Shown here: in pieces, positions 18,874 through 27,522 of the stretch
Layout: each line of letters opens with the position of its first letter
How positions within the stretch are numbered: the stretch's first letter is position 1
Origin: Edaphovirga cremea
GTDB taxonomy: Bacteria; Pseudomonadota; Gammaproteobacteria; Enterobacterales; Enterobacteriaceae
DNA length: 64,000 nucleotides
Direction: 5' to 3'
Assembly: GCF_003332275.1 (NCBI RefSeq)
Contig: NZ_QOVA01000001.1
Coordinates: 248,001-312,000 of the forward strand
Notes under the pieces: generated by a model
Database searches by the model: none
The model's input: the letters and a program-made list of their open reading frames with translations, nothing else
Told to the model about the DNA's origin: nothing
Made by a program: the position numbers and the translations under genes

Positions 18874-19917
18874 ATGACCATGAAAAAAAGAAATATCGTT
18901 TTGTTCAGTCTGCTGGCTATGGGTTTAGGGATAAGTGACTTCGCGTTGGCTGGCGTTTGTACTCGAAACGGCGCGCCGATGTCATATACTTTTGATTATA
19001 CCCGGACGTTAACCAATAACAGCGAAAATAGGACCGGTATCCTGATATCTCCGGCATACACTTGGAGTCTGCCTGACGGGTATCAGATGATTTGCTCCTG
19101 CTCGGGTCGTTTTAGAGATGTTTATTATACGGCAAAAACAGACTTGAGACCTGGGCACTATGATGGCAGGCAATTTTATACGGTAAATGATTATTTAGAG
19201 GCCGCGGTCAGTATCTATGTAAAGGGATATCGTAACAGTTATTATGATGTCCCTTTTACTGATTTAAATAATATATATAGTCATGATCCCTCTGGTACAA
19301 ATTTATCTTGTAACACGGCAACACCTGATTTCTATACGGGTTCACAGGGAAGTGTTACCCTCTATTTTAAGCGGGCATTCGTAGGTGTTGTAGAACTTGG
19401 CACTACCAGATTGGTCACGTTGTACGGTTCAACAACGACTCCAGTACCAACGGGATCAGCGGTCAGTTATGTCACCATGAAAGGAACGGTAACCGTGCCA
19501 CAATCCTGTAGCATAACTGAAGGGCAAAGTATTACCATCGATTTTGGCGATATGAATGCCAATGATTTTGCCGCCAAAGGGTCAAAACCAGACGGGGTGG
19601 CGATCGTCAATAAAAAGCTGAATTTGAACTGCACCCAGATTGATCAAGGTGTGGAATTGAACATGCGTTTTGTCGCAGAAGTAGACCCTGCCAGTACAAA
19701 TGCCATTAAGACCTCTAATAGCAATATCGGCATTATTATTGAAGATGAAAACAGGAATATTATTACACCGAACACGGGTGAGATCCCTATTACCTATGAT
19801 TATAATGCCAGTACTGGTAGCGTCGTAATCAATACTTATCCTATTAGCAGTACGGGGATTAAACCGACTGCCGGGGTATTTACAGGTATGGCCACCATTC
19901 GCGTAGAGTTTCGGTAA
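18874..19917 (+). CDS. Two-domain fimbrial tip adhesin (operon 1)
   Basis: 347 residues with a signal peptide (KKRNIVLFSLLAMGLGIS…ALA), an N-terminal lectin-like domain (residues about 25-195, with Cys in the VCTRNG and ICSCSGR segments) that matches no family I can name, and a C-terminal pilin domain (MKGTVTVPQSCSITEGQSITIDFG…ATIRVEFR). That arrangement is typical of FimH-type tip adhesins. The receptor cannot be predicted. It starts 4 bp after the usher stop. Confidence 0.85.
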   Translation: MTMKKRNIVLFSLLAMGLGISDFALAGVCTRNGAPMSYTFDYTRTLTNNSENRTGILISPAYTWSLPDGYQMICSCSGRFRDVYYTAKTDLRPGHYDGRQFYTVNDYLEAAVSIYVKGYRNSYYDVPFTDLNNIYSHDPSGTNLSCNTATPDFYTGSQGSVTLYFKRAFVGVVELGTTRLVTLYGSTTTPVPTGSAVSYVTMKGTVTVPQSCSITEGQSITIDFGDMNANDFAAKGSKPDGVAIVNKKLNLNCTQIDQGVELNMRFVAEVDPASTNAIKTSNSNIGIIIEDENRNIITPNTGEIPITYDYNASTGSVVINTYPISSTGIKPTAGVFTGMATIRVEFR

Positions 19918-19966
19918 GCGACCCTATATGCAGATTTTTCTCACGCAAGGGAACAGGGTAGATAAA

Positions 19967-20488
19967 ATGCGCAAAGCCTCTACTATCAAAAATGTATTTT
20001 ATGTGGCAACACTGTTGATTTTTATCATAACGCATAAAGCCACAGCAGTGGACCCAACCCTCAATTTTAGGGGGACAGTAAAGCAAGGTTCCTGCATTGC
20101 GACTGTCAACGATGTTGATATGGGCAGCATCGCCAAAAATGAATTCACTGCAGTCGGGGTGAGCAAGGGGGAAAAAGAATTCTCCATAGAATTAAAAAAT
20201 TGTACGGGTGTTGACATCGCAGTAGTGACAATGAGCGGTAATGTAGATCAGAATAACAACAGTTTATTTGCATTGACGCAGACGGGTAACTACGCGACGG
20301 GTGTTGCACTGCGGATTAGAACCAAAGATGACCAATTACAAGTGCCCTCTGGAACCCAGAGCAATTGGGCCGTAGCATCTGCCAGCAGCTATTCCCTAAA
20401 GTATAAGGCGGACTATGTTCAGACACTGGCATCGGTCACTACGGGGAAAGCGAATGTAGTAGCTCAATTTAATATTTCCTATAGGTGA
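19967..20488 (+). CDS. Minor fimbrial subunit (operon 1)
   Basis: A type 1 family pilin of 173 residues from the preferred ATG (MRKASTIKNVFYVATLLIF…), which gives a standard signal peptide ending THKATA. An upstream in-frame ATG at 19928 would put a polar extension before it. The mature part starts VDPTLNFRGTVKQGSCIA, has the second Cys in LKNCTG, and ends VAQFNISYR with the penultimate Tyr. It is the last structural gene of the operon and could be an adaptor or terminator subunit. Confidence 0.85.
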   Translation: MRKASTIKNVFYVATLLIFIITHKATAVDPTLNFRGTVKQGSCIATVNDVDMGSIAKNEFTAVGVSKGEKEFSIELKNCTGVDIAVVTMSGNVDQNNNSLFALTQTGNYATGVALRIRTKDDQLQVPSGTQSNWAVASASSYSLKYKADYVQTLASVTTGKANVVAQFNISYR

Positions 20489-20686
20489 TTGTTTTAAATA
20501 TGGGTAAGGAACAGAGTATTTCTTTCCTATTGGTTTGATATTTTTTCTGCGATGACATTGGGGATCTTTAGAAATGTAAGATTTATTGCCCAGCACTGTC
20601 TTTGGTGTGCGAGATTTAAGAAAATTTCCGTTTCTGAAATCTGCGCATTTTCACGGAATAGGGTGCTATAGATTAAGGATGATATT

Positions 20687-21298
20687 ATGGAAAAGGTAAT
20701 TTTATTAGAATCATGTGGTTATACCCGAATGGGTATTAGCGAAGTGTTTCGAGGGAATCCCAGGCTCGATTTTATATCATTGGACCGCGACAGGTTTCCT
20801 GATATCTCGTCAATACTGTCTATTCCTAAATTAATGAACTTTGATACGCTCATACTTGGTATGTCAGATGTGCCATCTGTAAGCTTTTTAGACACGAAGT
20901 TTATCTATAACTATTACCGAAAGTTTAAATCAGGGAAGAAATTCCTTGCTTTATCAAGCCGTGATAACCAACGTCTTCTTGCTGAGGTCTACAATTTGAA
21001 AATCGATGTGGTTGATAAAAATTCACAAGTCGACGCATTGGTTCAAGAAGTCGACGACATTCTTGGTGATCCTTGTCGCGGGCGGATTGAATATGCAAAT
21101 TCCCAGATATTGACACAGAATGAACAACAAACCCTGGTGTGCTATTTGGACGGTAAGTCTATGGTGCAATGGGCCAAAGAGTGTGGGAAAAGTCCTAAAA
21201 CCATCAGTACGCAGAAATGCAGGGCGATGCGTAAATTAGGCGTAAATACATTACAGGATCTTTTAACATTGGATAAGACGTTATGTCACTCCAAATAA
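20687..21298 (+). CDS. LuxR/RcsA-type transcriptional regulator
   Basis: 203 residues with a receiver-like N-terminal half that lacks an obvious phospho-acceptor pocket and a C-terminal LuxR-type HTH (LTQNEQQTLVCYLDGKSMVQWAKECGKSPKTISTQKCRAMRKLGV, residues about 143-190). This RcsA/FimW-like architecture is common in fimbrial and capsule control. It sits between fimbrial operon 1 and the fatty-acid/polyketide-like cluster on the same strand, 76 bp before acpS, so it could regulate either or both. A GGATGATATTATGG context gives a modest ribosome-binding site. Confidence 0.82.
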   Translation: MEKVILLESCGYTRMGISEVFRGNPRLDFISLDRDRFPDISSILSIPKLMNFDTLILGMSDVPSVSFLDTKFIYNYYRKFKSGKKFLALSSRDNQRLLAEVYNLKIDVVDKNSQVDALVQEVDDILGDPCRGRIEYANSQILTQNEQQTLVCYLDGKSMVQWAKECGKSPKTISTQKCRAMRKLGVNTLQDLLTLDKTLCHSK

Positions 21299-21374
21299 TT
21301 TTTCCTGAAACCAAGTCGATTAGAAAATCGATAGCTGCAATTTGTTTTATTTAGGCGCTGAAGGGAAGAGAGTA

Positions 21375-21746
21375 ATGCAGATCGGTATTGATATTATTGA
21401 AGTTGAAAGAGTCAGAACTGCGCTCACACGAAGTGGGGAACGGTTAACTGAACGCGTACTTACTCCTGCGGAACAAGAATATGTAGGGGATGTGCTGGAT
21501 AATAGCATGCGGTTTGCAGGAATATGGGCAGCGAAAGAAGCTGCCGTCAAGGCATTGGGAACGGGTTTTCGCCAGGGAATTACTTTTCATGATATTCAGA
21601 TCGATCATGATTCCCTTGGCATGCCTTACTATTGTTTTTCTGGTGAATTTCAGAAATTGATTAAACTACGAAACCTGGATAAATCGAGCCTGAGTATTTC
21701 ACACACTCAGTCTCATGCGGTGGCCGTTGCAGTTTTAATAGGTTAA
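21375..21746 (+). CDS. Holo-ACP synthase (AcpS-type phosphopantetheinyl transferase)
   Basis: The 123-residue enzyme transfers 4'-phosphopantetheine from CoA to the Ser of an acyl carrier protein. MQIGIDIIEVERVRTAL holds the Mg-binding Asp, and FAGIWAAKEAAVKALGTGFRQGITF is the second signature. SHTQSHAVAVAVL ends the protein. This is not the housekeeping acpS location, normally beside pdxJ, so it is a cluster-dedicated copy, probably for the ACP encoded at 23240. ATG 21375 is preferred over an upstream in-frame ATG at 21342 because GGGAAGAGAG precedes it and the family begins MxIxGxDIxE. Confidence 0.93.
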   Translation: MQIGIDIIEVERVRTALTRSGERLTERVLTPAEQEYVGDVLDNSMRFAGIWAAKEAAVKALGTGFRQGITFHDIQIDHDSLGMPYYCFSGEFQKLIKLRNLDKSSLSISHTQSHAVAVAVLIG

Positions 21747-21827
21747 TCCCGTCAAATAACGTGCACAGGCGTGAGTGTGTCACATTTGTAGCCCGAATTA
21801 TTTGGGGTAAAGATGACCGATTATTAA

Positions 21828-21846
21828 GCGCCTATTGGGATAGGCT
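21828..21846. repeat. 19-bp hairpin repeat, copy 1
   Basis: GCGCCTATTGGGATAGGCT contains a GCCTAT/ATAGGC stem with a TGGG loop and occurs identically at 54843-54861. Here it is 13 bp upstream of the FabG-like start. Confidence 0.6.
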
Positions 21847-21859
21847 ATAAAGGAAATAT

Positions 21860-22615
21860 ATGTCTACTTATTCAGACTTGACAGGGAAAAACGTCGTCGT
21901 TACAGGAGCCAATGGAGACATTGGTTTAGCCGCTTGTGAACAGTTCCTGGATTCCTCGTGCAGGGTTTTTGCTATTTGCCATCATGATGATGCGGGATTA
22001 ATACAGCTGAAAGCCAAACATCCGCAAGGTGAGTTGTTGGACATTAAACGTTGCGATATCAGCGATCGTTTTGCCGTCGAACAGCTTATTGTGACTCTGG
22101 AAGAAGAGGCGGAGTGCGTGCATGTGCTGATAAACAATGCAGGAATTTGTCGGGATAATCTCTTTTCTGCAATGAGTTATGACGAGTTTGATCGGGTCAT
22201 GCAGGTCAATCTCTATGGCACATTCAATATGTGCAAATCGATGCTGAGATTATTACGCCGGGCGAAAGGTTCTGCCATTGTAAACGTCTCGTCGATTTCG
22301 GGTATCACATCCAGTTTTGGTCAGGTGAATTACAGTGCTGCGAAGGCGGGTGTGAATGGTTTCACCCGTACCCTGGCGGCGGAATATGGTTCCAAAGGCA
22401 TCAGGGTGAATGCGGTTGCCCCCGGAATGATTGAATCAAAAATGGTTAAAAAAGTTCCGCGACAGATCGTCAGGACTGTTATCTCTGCTACGCCACTGAG
22501 GCGACTCGGATTACCGGCAGAAATAGCCAGTGTTATTACTTTTTTAAGTTCAGAGGCGTCTGCTTTTGTCGTTGGTCAGACGTTAGTCGCCGACGGCGGA
22601 TTGGTCATGCGCTAA
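21860..22615 (+). CDS. 3-oxoacyl-ACP reductase, FabG-like SDR
   Basis: A 251-residue short-chain dehydrogenase. The cofactor motif is VVTGANGDIG (residues about 12-21), the NNAG motif is in VLINNAGICRDN, the catalytic Ser is in VNVSSISG, and the catalytic Tyr/Lys are in YSAAKAG. The C-terminal GQTLVADGGLVMR is standard. It would reduce beta-ketoacyl chains on the cluster ACP. It forms a tight run with the dehydratase (18 bp) and ACP genes. Confidence 0.92.
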   Translation: MSTYSDLTGKNVVVTGANGDIGLAACEQFLDSSCRVFAICHHDDAGLIQLKAKHPQGELLDIKRCDISDRFAVEQLIVTLEEEAECVHVLINNAGICRDNLFSAMSYDEFDRVMQVNLYGTFNMCKSMLRLLRRAKGSAIVNVSSISGITSSFGQVNYSAAKAGVNGFTRTLAAEYGSKGIRVNAVAPGMIESKMVKKVPRQIVRTVISATPLRRLGLPAEIASVITFLSSEASAFVVGQTLVADGGLVMR

Positions 22616-22633
22616 TTACGAAAGGATTCGGTA

Positions 22634-23227
22634 ATGTCAAAGTTGGATAGAAGTTTAGTTTCTGCTGGATTGTTGTTGAAAATTGGAGCATGGCGCGCCC
22701 CCATCATTATGGTGGACAGAATAGCGGATTTTACCTCCGGCATTAAGCCAACTATTACTGTCGTTAAGCATGTGACATTCAACGAACCTTATATTCCGGG
22801 ACATTTCCCCGATAATCCGGTTATGCCAGGTGTCATGATTGCCGAGATTTTTGGGCAGGCAAGTGAATACCTGAGCCTTATCCAAGACTTCACGCGGGTC
22901 TACGAGGAAAAAACCGGGAAAAGCATCGAAAAATTCGATGATATTTCTCGAGCATTAAAAACTGAAGACGGCGTTGAGCTGATTATCACCGAGCGGAAAC
23001 GGATCATTGGCTATCTGGCTTCCCAGGATGTGAAATTCAAGCATGTGGTCTATCCGGGCGATACGCTTTATGTGCAAAGCCGCCTGGTCTTTGTTGATGC
23101 TTATGGTTTTCATCATTATGACGTCGAAGCTCGGGTAGGGCGCCATATTGCAAGTAGTGGTCGAATTATAAATTACCGGGCAGATCGCAGCAAAGCAGAT
23201 GAGCAGAGCATATTTATCAGCGAATAA
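22634..23227 (+). CDS. 3-hydroxyacyl-ACP dehydratase, FabZ/FabA-like hotdog protein
   Basis: 197 residues with the FabZ signature GHFPDNPVMPGVMIAEIFGQAS: catalytic His in GHFP, and Glu in IAEIF aligned with the usual IEAMAQ. The later VKFKHVVYPGDTLYVQSRLV strand is also hotdog-typical. It is about 45 residues longer than FabZ, with an insert after the central helix (RVYEEKTGKSIEKFDDISRAL). It supplies the dehydration step that would build double bonds, conjugated if not reduced. Confidence 0.9.
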   Translation: MSKLDRSLVSAGLLLKIGAWRAPIIMVDRIADFTSGIKPTITVVKHVTFNEPYIPGHFPDNPVMPGVMIAEIFGQASEYLSLIQDFTRVYEEKTGKSIEKFDDISRALKTEDGVELIITERKRIIGYLASQDVKFKHVVYPGDTLYVQSRLVFVDAYGFHHYDVEARVGRHIASSGRIINYRADRSKADEQSIFISE

Positions 23228-23239
23228 GGGTGGCAATAC

Positions 23240-23563
23240 ATGGATGCGCAGAATTTAAGAAATGAAATAGAACTACGGAAAGTAGTCCTTAATAAATTGA
23301 AGGCTGGTCTGATCGAGCGTCTCAATCTTTATCAGACAGTTGAACAGATTGATGATGACACGCCACTTTTTGGCAGTGGACTGAAATTGGACTCGGTCGA
23401 TGCGACTGAAGTTATAGTCCTGCTGGATGAAACCTTCGGTATCCGTGTATCTGAAGGTGATGATCCTTCTTATATGCGCAGCATAAACACCCTCGCCTCA
23501 TTTGTAATAATGCGACAGGCTGAATCCGCTGATGCGGCAACGAATGAAGAAACAACGGCATAG
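23240..23563 (+). CDS. Acyl carrier protein
   Basis: A 107-residue acidic protein with the phosphopantetheine site LKLDSVDATEVIVLLDETFGI (Ser52). Helix I begins near residue 15 and the tail is Glu/Ala-rich. It is longer than housekeeping ACP (about 78 residues). The flanking holo-ACP synthase and dehydratase genes make it the carrier of the cluster. Confidence 0.92.
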   Translation: MDAQNLRNEIELRKVVLNKLKAGLIERLNLYQTVEQIDDDTPLFGSGLKLDSVDATEVIVLLDETFGIRVSEGDDPSYMRSINTLASFVIMRQAESADAATNEETTA

Positions 23564-23586
23564 ACCGCTGAAATCAGGAGGAATCA

Positions 23587-24834
23587 ATGAGCAAACTTGC
23601 TGCAATTCATCAAAGGAATCAGGCGATCATGGGGGAACGTAATGGAAAAGCGATTCCCCTTACCTACGGTGATTTAAAAGAAGAACATAAAGCGGTACGA
23701 CACAATATTCTGATGACTGATTACTCTCATTTCGGTATTGCCAGTGTCAGTGGTGAAAGCGCCTACGAATTATTGAATCTGGTTGTTGCCGGTGATGTTT
23801 CGGCAATCCGTGATGAACAGGCAATGTATAGCGTCATTCTTGATGACGAGGGTCATATCGTTACCGATCTGTATATTCTGTGCGATGACGAACGCTTTAT
23901 TCTTATCTCTGAGTGGGTTAACGGCGAGGCAATGTGCACGCTGCTGCGTAATGCCCTGGAGGGTAAAGAAGAAGAGCTGGCCGAGATACAGGATATTTTA
24001 TCGCTGGATGATGAACTGGGGATTCTCCATTTTGAAGGTCCTTACTGTTGGGAATTGCTGGCTGAACTCTATGGCATGGATGTTGTGGGCTTGCCTTTCC
24101 AGGAACATATGCATATTGATGACAGCCTGCTGCTGCGTTCCGGCAAACACGGTGAGTTTTCATATAAATTGATTGCCCCTCGGGATGAACTGGCTGATGC
24201 CTGGTTACAGGCTCAGGATGCCGGGGAAAAATATGATTTGCGCCTCGGCGGCCTTGATTATCAGCGCCTGGTTCGTCTGGAAAATCCCTGCTGGGAACCT
24301 GCATTACTGCCGCAGGGCAACCATTGTCCGATTGAGCTGCAAATGCAATGGGCTATTCGGTATGACAAAGAAGACTTTGTTGGAATAAACGCATTGCGCG
24401 AACGTCTGGAACACGGTGTTTCGCAGCGTGCCGTCGGTCTGTTAATTCTCGGTCAGCCAGCAATTAAACCACAACCCTGCGATGGCGTTTTCTTTAATGA
24501 CGAAAAAGTGGGTTGGGTAATTAACGGTGGCTATTCAGAAGAATCCGATGCGTGGTTTGGCCGACTGATGTTGAACAGTGAGTACGCCTACGCAGATATT
24601 CCTTATTTCCATATACAAACGGCATCGGGATCGGTGCCCATGAATACGGCAGCCACTCCTTTTATACGTAATTTCAGTTTTCTGGTTAACCCGACTGAAC
24701 ATAGCTATATCGATTCGACGCGGCCAAAACATCTGCTGGAACAGCTTGAATGGAAAAAACAGAAAGAGCAGGAAGAAAAAGAGCGTAAAGCCGCTGAGGA
24801 GAGCGCTGAAGCGCAGGCATCGCCTACAGAATAA
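23587..24834 (+). CDS. GcvT/aminomethyltransferase-like protein (CylF-like)
   Basis: A 415-residue protein of the folate-dependent aminomethyltransferase (GcvT/YgfZ/DmdA) superfamily. TDYSHFGIASVSGESAYELLNLVVAGDV parallels the GcvT N-terminal region and LRLGGLDYQRLVRLENPCWEPALLP the substrate-binding block. KEDFVGINALRERLEHGVSQRAVGLLI leads into the C-terminal barrel. A charged helical tail rich in K/E/Q follows residue 385. There are no glycine-cleavage genes here; it is embedded between the ACP and ketosynthase genes. The streptococcal cyl operon has the same pairing (CylF). Tetrahydrofolate use and the reaction are unproven. AGGAGG precedes the ATG. Confidence 0.82.
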   Translation: MSKLAAIHQRNQAIMGERNGKAIPLTYGDLKEEHKAVRHNILMTDYSHFGIASVSGESAYELLNLVVAGDVSAIRDEQAMYSVILDDEGHIVTDLYILCDDERFILISEWVNGEAMCTLLRNALEGKEEELAEIQDILSLDDELGILHFEGPYCWELLAELYGMDVVGLPFQEHMHIDDSLLLRSGKHGEFSYKLIAPRDELADAWLQAQDAGEKYDLRLGGLDYQRLVRLENPCWEPALLPQGNHCPIELQMQWAIRYDKEDFVGINALRERLEHGVSQRAVGLLILGQPAIKPQPCDGVFFNDEKVGWVINGGYSEESDAWFGRLMLNSEYAYADIPYFHIQTASGSVPMNTAATPFIRNFSFLVNPTEHSYIDSTRPKHLLEQLEWKKQKEQEEKERKAAEESAEAQASPTE

Positions 24835-24963
24835 TACTGTTTACAACGTCGGCGTTCAGTGTGAATTAATTCACTGAGCGTCGAGTCCATCGTTATTACT
24901 ATTCCAACCCCGCACGATTTTAGGGTGGGACGTATTACTATTTTCAATGTCAGGGAAGCCAGC

Positions 24964-27522
24964 ATGACCGTTAAGCGTAAAAGGATCGTCGTGACAGGGA
25001 TGGGACACTTATCCTCCATCGCCAATAATGTTTCAGATTTCAAACAGGCGCTGCTGAATAAAACGCAGGGAATTAAGCCGAGCGAAAAATATCTTTCGTA
25101 TTTTGAAGATGCGAATGCTTCTGAAGTCGTTGAAACGCCGATTTATCCTGGGCTAACGTCAGAACAGGTCTCCTCGATGGATAACGCGGCGTTGTGGGCC
25201 TATAAAGTCGGCTACGAAGCGCTGCATCAGGCCAAACTGCTCGACTCCAGTCTGCTTGATGGAGCGGGATTGATCATTGGTGTTTCCTCGGCAGGTACTG
25301 AAGCGTATATGCCGATCATTGAACACCAGTTTGAGAAGTTTTCGCTGAAGAAGGCGATGATATCAGGCAGCTTCTCTTCGGCCAGCGCCATCGTCTCAGG
25401 ATTGCTGGGGTTAAAAGGGGGTTTCGAGTTGGTGGCTACGGCCTGTACGGCAAGTACCAACGCGATGGGCATCGGCTACGATTTAATCCAGAACGACAAA
25501 AATCCGTTGGTAATGGTTATCGGAACTGAACCCCTTTATCTGCCGACTTTTGCGGGTTTCTACGCATTGCATGCCATGAAGCGTTCACCTTCCAGCCCAT
25601 TTTCCGGCACGCCCGGTATGTCAATTGGTGAAGGTGCCGGGGCGTTGATACTGGAAGAGTATGAACATGCTTTGGCACGCGGGGCGACGATCTATGGCGA
25701 GATGGTATCGTATGCCACGTCTTGCGACGCGTACCACGAAACGGCCCCCGATCCCCGCGGGGACGGTGCTGTACGCGTCATGCGCAATGCACTGAGTAAT
25801 GCCGCTCTGCAACCGGAAGATATTGATTACATCAATGCTCATGGGACCGGGACTGAAACCAACGATCGCTGCGAAACGCTGGCGATGAAGAAAGTGTTTC
25901 CCACGATTATGTCGATTCCGGTCAGTTCGACCAAAGCCTACATCGGTCATAACATTGGGTCGGCGGGTATTCTGGAAATGATTGCCTGTTTCCTCACCCT
26001 GGCCGATGGGCAGATTCTGCCCACGCTGAATTTCACCACCCAACGGCCAAATTGCGATCTCAATTATGTGCCGAATGAGTTTCAGCAGGGTGACGTCCGG
26101 TTGTTTATGAAGAACAACTACGCGTTTGGCGGTAATAACTGCTGCATTATTGCCAGCCCCCGGCCAGAGCAAAGTCCGCCGACCTATTATGAACCTCGCA
26201 GGGTCGCCATTACCGGAATAGGTGCCGTCTCCTCCCTGGGTCACGAACTCTCTACCATTCTCGATAATATCTGGGCCAATCAACGTGGTGGCAGTCTGTT
26301 CCCTATGTTGCAGGATGAGAGCCTTAAAGATGATTTCCGTTCTTTGTTGGCCGATGTCGGCGTAAATCCGGAGTTCAAAGACTATGTCTGCGGAAACTAT
26401 ACCCCGGAAGAGACGGAGGAGATCCTTAATCAGTCAACGTGGTTACATCAGATCACCGACCTGGATCCGAGAAAATACCTGCGCCATTTTGATGCGCGCA
26501 AAGCCGATGCCGTAAGCACTTTTGCCCTGCTGGCGCTCACTCAGGCGATGAAAATGGCCGATCGTAAAATCAAGCGCGATGGTCAGCAGCTCGGCTTGAT
26601 TCTGGGGATGTCAAAGGGCCCGCAGACAACCGTGGATCGTTATCTGCAAAGCCTGTTCCCCGATCCGACCAAAGTCAGAACCTCTGAATTCCCGGGATCG
26701 CTGATGAACGCGATTTCTACGTTCTGCTCTATTTCCGAAGGTATCAAAGGCTATAACACCACCCTTGCGACCGGCAATAATGCGGCGCTGGGCGCATTGA
26801 GCTATGGATACGAGTTGATACGTCAGGCGTTACAACCCCAGGTTTTGGTGGGCGGAGCCGATGAGAATCTGAACAAGTTTGTCGTTTATCTGCAAGCATT
26901 GAACAACGATTTGCAGTTGACCCAGGATCCGGCTTCATTCCAGGTTTATGGTCATGCGGGTTCTGGCTATGTCATGGGCGAAGGCGCGGGCATGCTGTTC
27001 CTGGAAGATTACCAGGCGGCGGAGCAGCGTGGGATCCCCATTCTGGCTGAGGTTATCGGCTACGGGAAATCCAGCGACGGTTGTTACTTTGATAAAAACA
27101 ACATTGTTGAACGTACTGGCGCGATGTCGCGTGCTATCCGGCAAGCGATGGATGAGGCGGGAATCAAGCCCGGGCAGGTCGATTTGATTTGCGGTACCAG
27201 TGACGGCACCCAGGATGATACCCAGATCGAACTCGGCGCTATCCGGGCGGTTTTTGCTGAACGCAGTCGCTCAACGCCGTTGGTTAACTATAACGCTCAC
27301 TTCGGTTTTGTTGAGTCATGTATCGGTATTCTTAATATTGCTGTGGTGTTGGAAATGATGAAACGTGGCGAGGTATTGCCTATTCCCAACACCCGCCAGT
27401 TCTGCACCGACGATATGGATTTTGTTACCGAGCCGCGTAAGCAAGCCGTCAATACCGCGCTGATTTTAGGAGCCTCGGAAGGAGGTAACTATTACGCTTT
27501 CTTGCTGAGGAAAGCCGCGTGA
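24964..27522 (+). CDS. Fused beta-ketoacyl synthase - chain-length-factor-like protein
   Basis: Two thiolase-fold halves in one 852-residue polypeptide. The N-terminal half (about 1-400) has an intact triad: Cys161 in VATACTAS, His293 in NAHGTGTETND and His329 in KAYIGHNIGSAG. The C-terminal half (about 411-852) begins RRVAITGIGAVSSLG. The active-site Cys position is Thr603 (LATGNNAALG) and the NAHGTGT segment is CGTSDGTQDD, while GHAGSGYVMGEGAGML is kept. That resembles KS-alpha/KS-beta (chain length factor) pairs of type II PKSs and aryl polyene systems, here joined. ATG 24964 is chosen over 24925 because MTVKRKRIVVTG is the normal KS start and GGAAG precedes it. Confidence 0.9.
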   Translation: MTVKRKRIVVTGMGHLSSIANNVSDFKQALLNKTQGIKPSEKYLSYFEDANASEVVETPIYPGLTSEQVSSMDNAALWAYKVGYEALHQAKLLDSSLLDGAGLIIGVSSAGTEAYMPIIEHQFEKFSLKKAMISGSFSSASAIVSGLLGLKGGFELVATACTASTNAMGIGYDLIQNDKNPLVMVIGTEPLYLPTFAGFYALHAMKRSPSSPFSGTPGMSIGEGAGALILEEYEHALARGATIYGEMVSYATSCDAYHETAPDPRGDGAVRVMRNALSNAALQPEDIDYINAHGTGTETNDRCETLAMKKVFPTIMSIPVSSTKAYIGHNIGSAGILEMIACFLTLADGQILPTLNFTTQRPNCDLNYVPNEFQQGDVRLFMKNNYAFGGNNCCIIASPRPEQSPPTYYEPRRVAITGIGAVSSLGHELSTILDNIWANQRGGSLFPMLQDESLKDDFRSLLADVGVNPEFKDYVCGNYTPEETEEILNQSTWLHQITDLDPRKYLRHFDARKADAVSTFALLALTQAMKMADRKIKRDGQQLGLILGMSKGPQTTVDRYLQSLFPDPTKVRTSEFPGSLMNAISTFCSISEGIKGYNTTLATGNNAALGALSYGYELIRQALQPQVLVGGADENLNKFVVYLQALNNDLQLTQDPASFQVYGHAGSGYVMGEGAGMLFLEDYQAAEQRGIPILAEVIGYGKSSDGCYFDKNNIVERTGAMSRAIRQAMDEAGIKPGQVDLICGTSDGTQDDTQIELGAIRAVFAERSRSTPLVNYNAHFGFVESCIGILNIAVVLEMMKRGEVLPIPNTRQFCTDDMDFVTEPRKQAVNTALILGASEGGNYYAFLLRKAA

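Noticed and set aside
24925-24963. Upstream start for the KS-CLF fusion
   Set aside because: The extension is not KS-like, and ATG 24964 has the better ribosome-binding site and the family-typical N-terminus.
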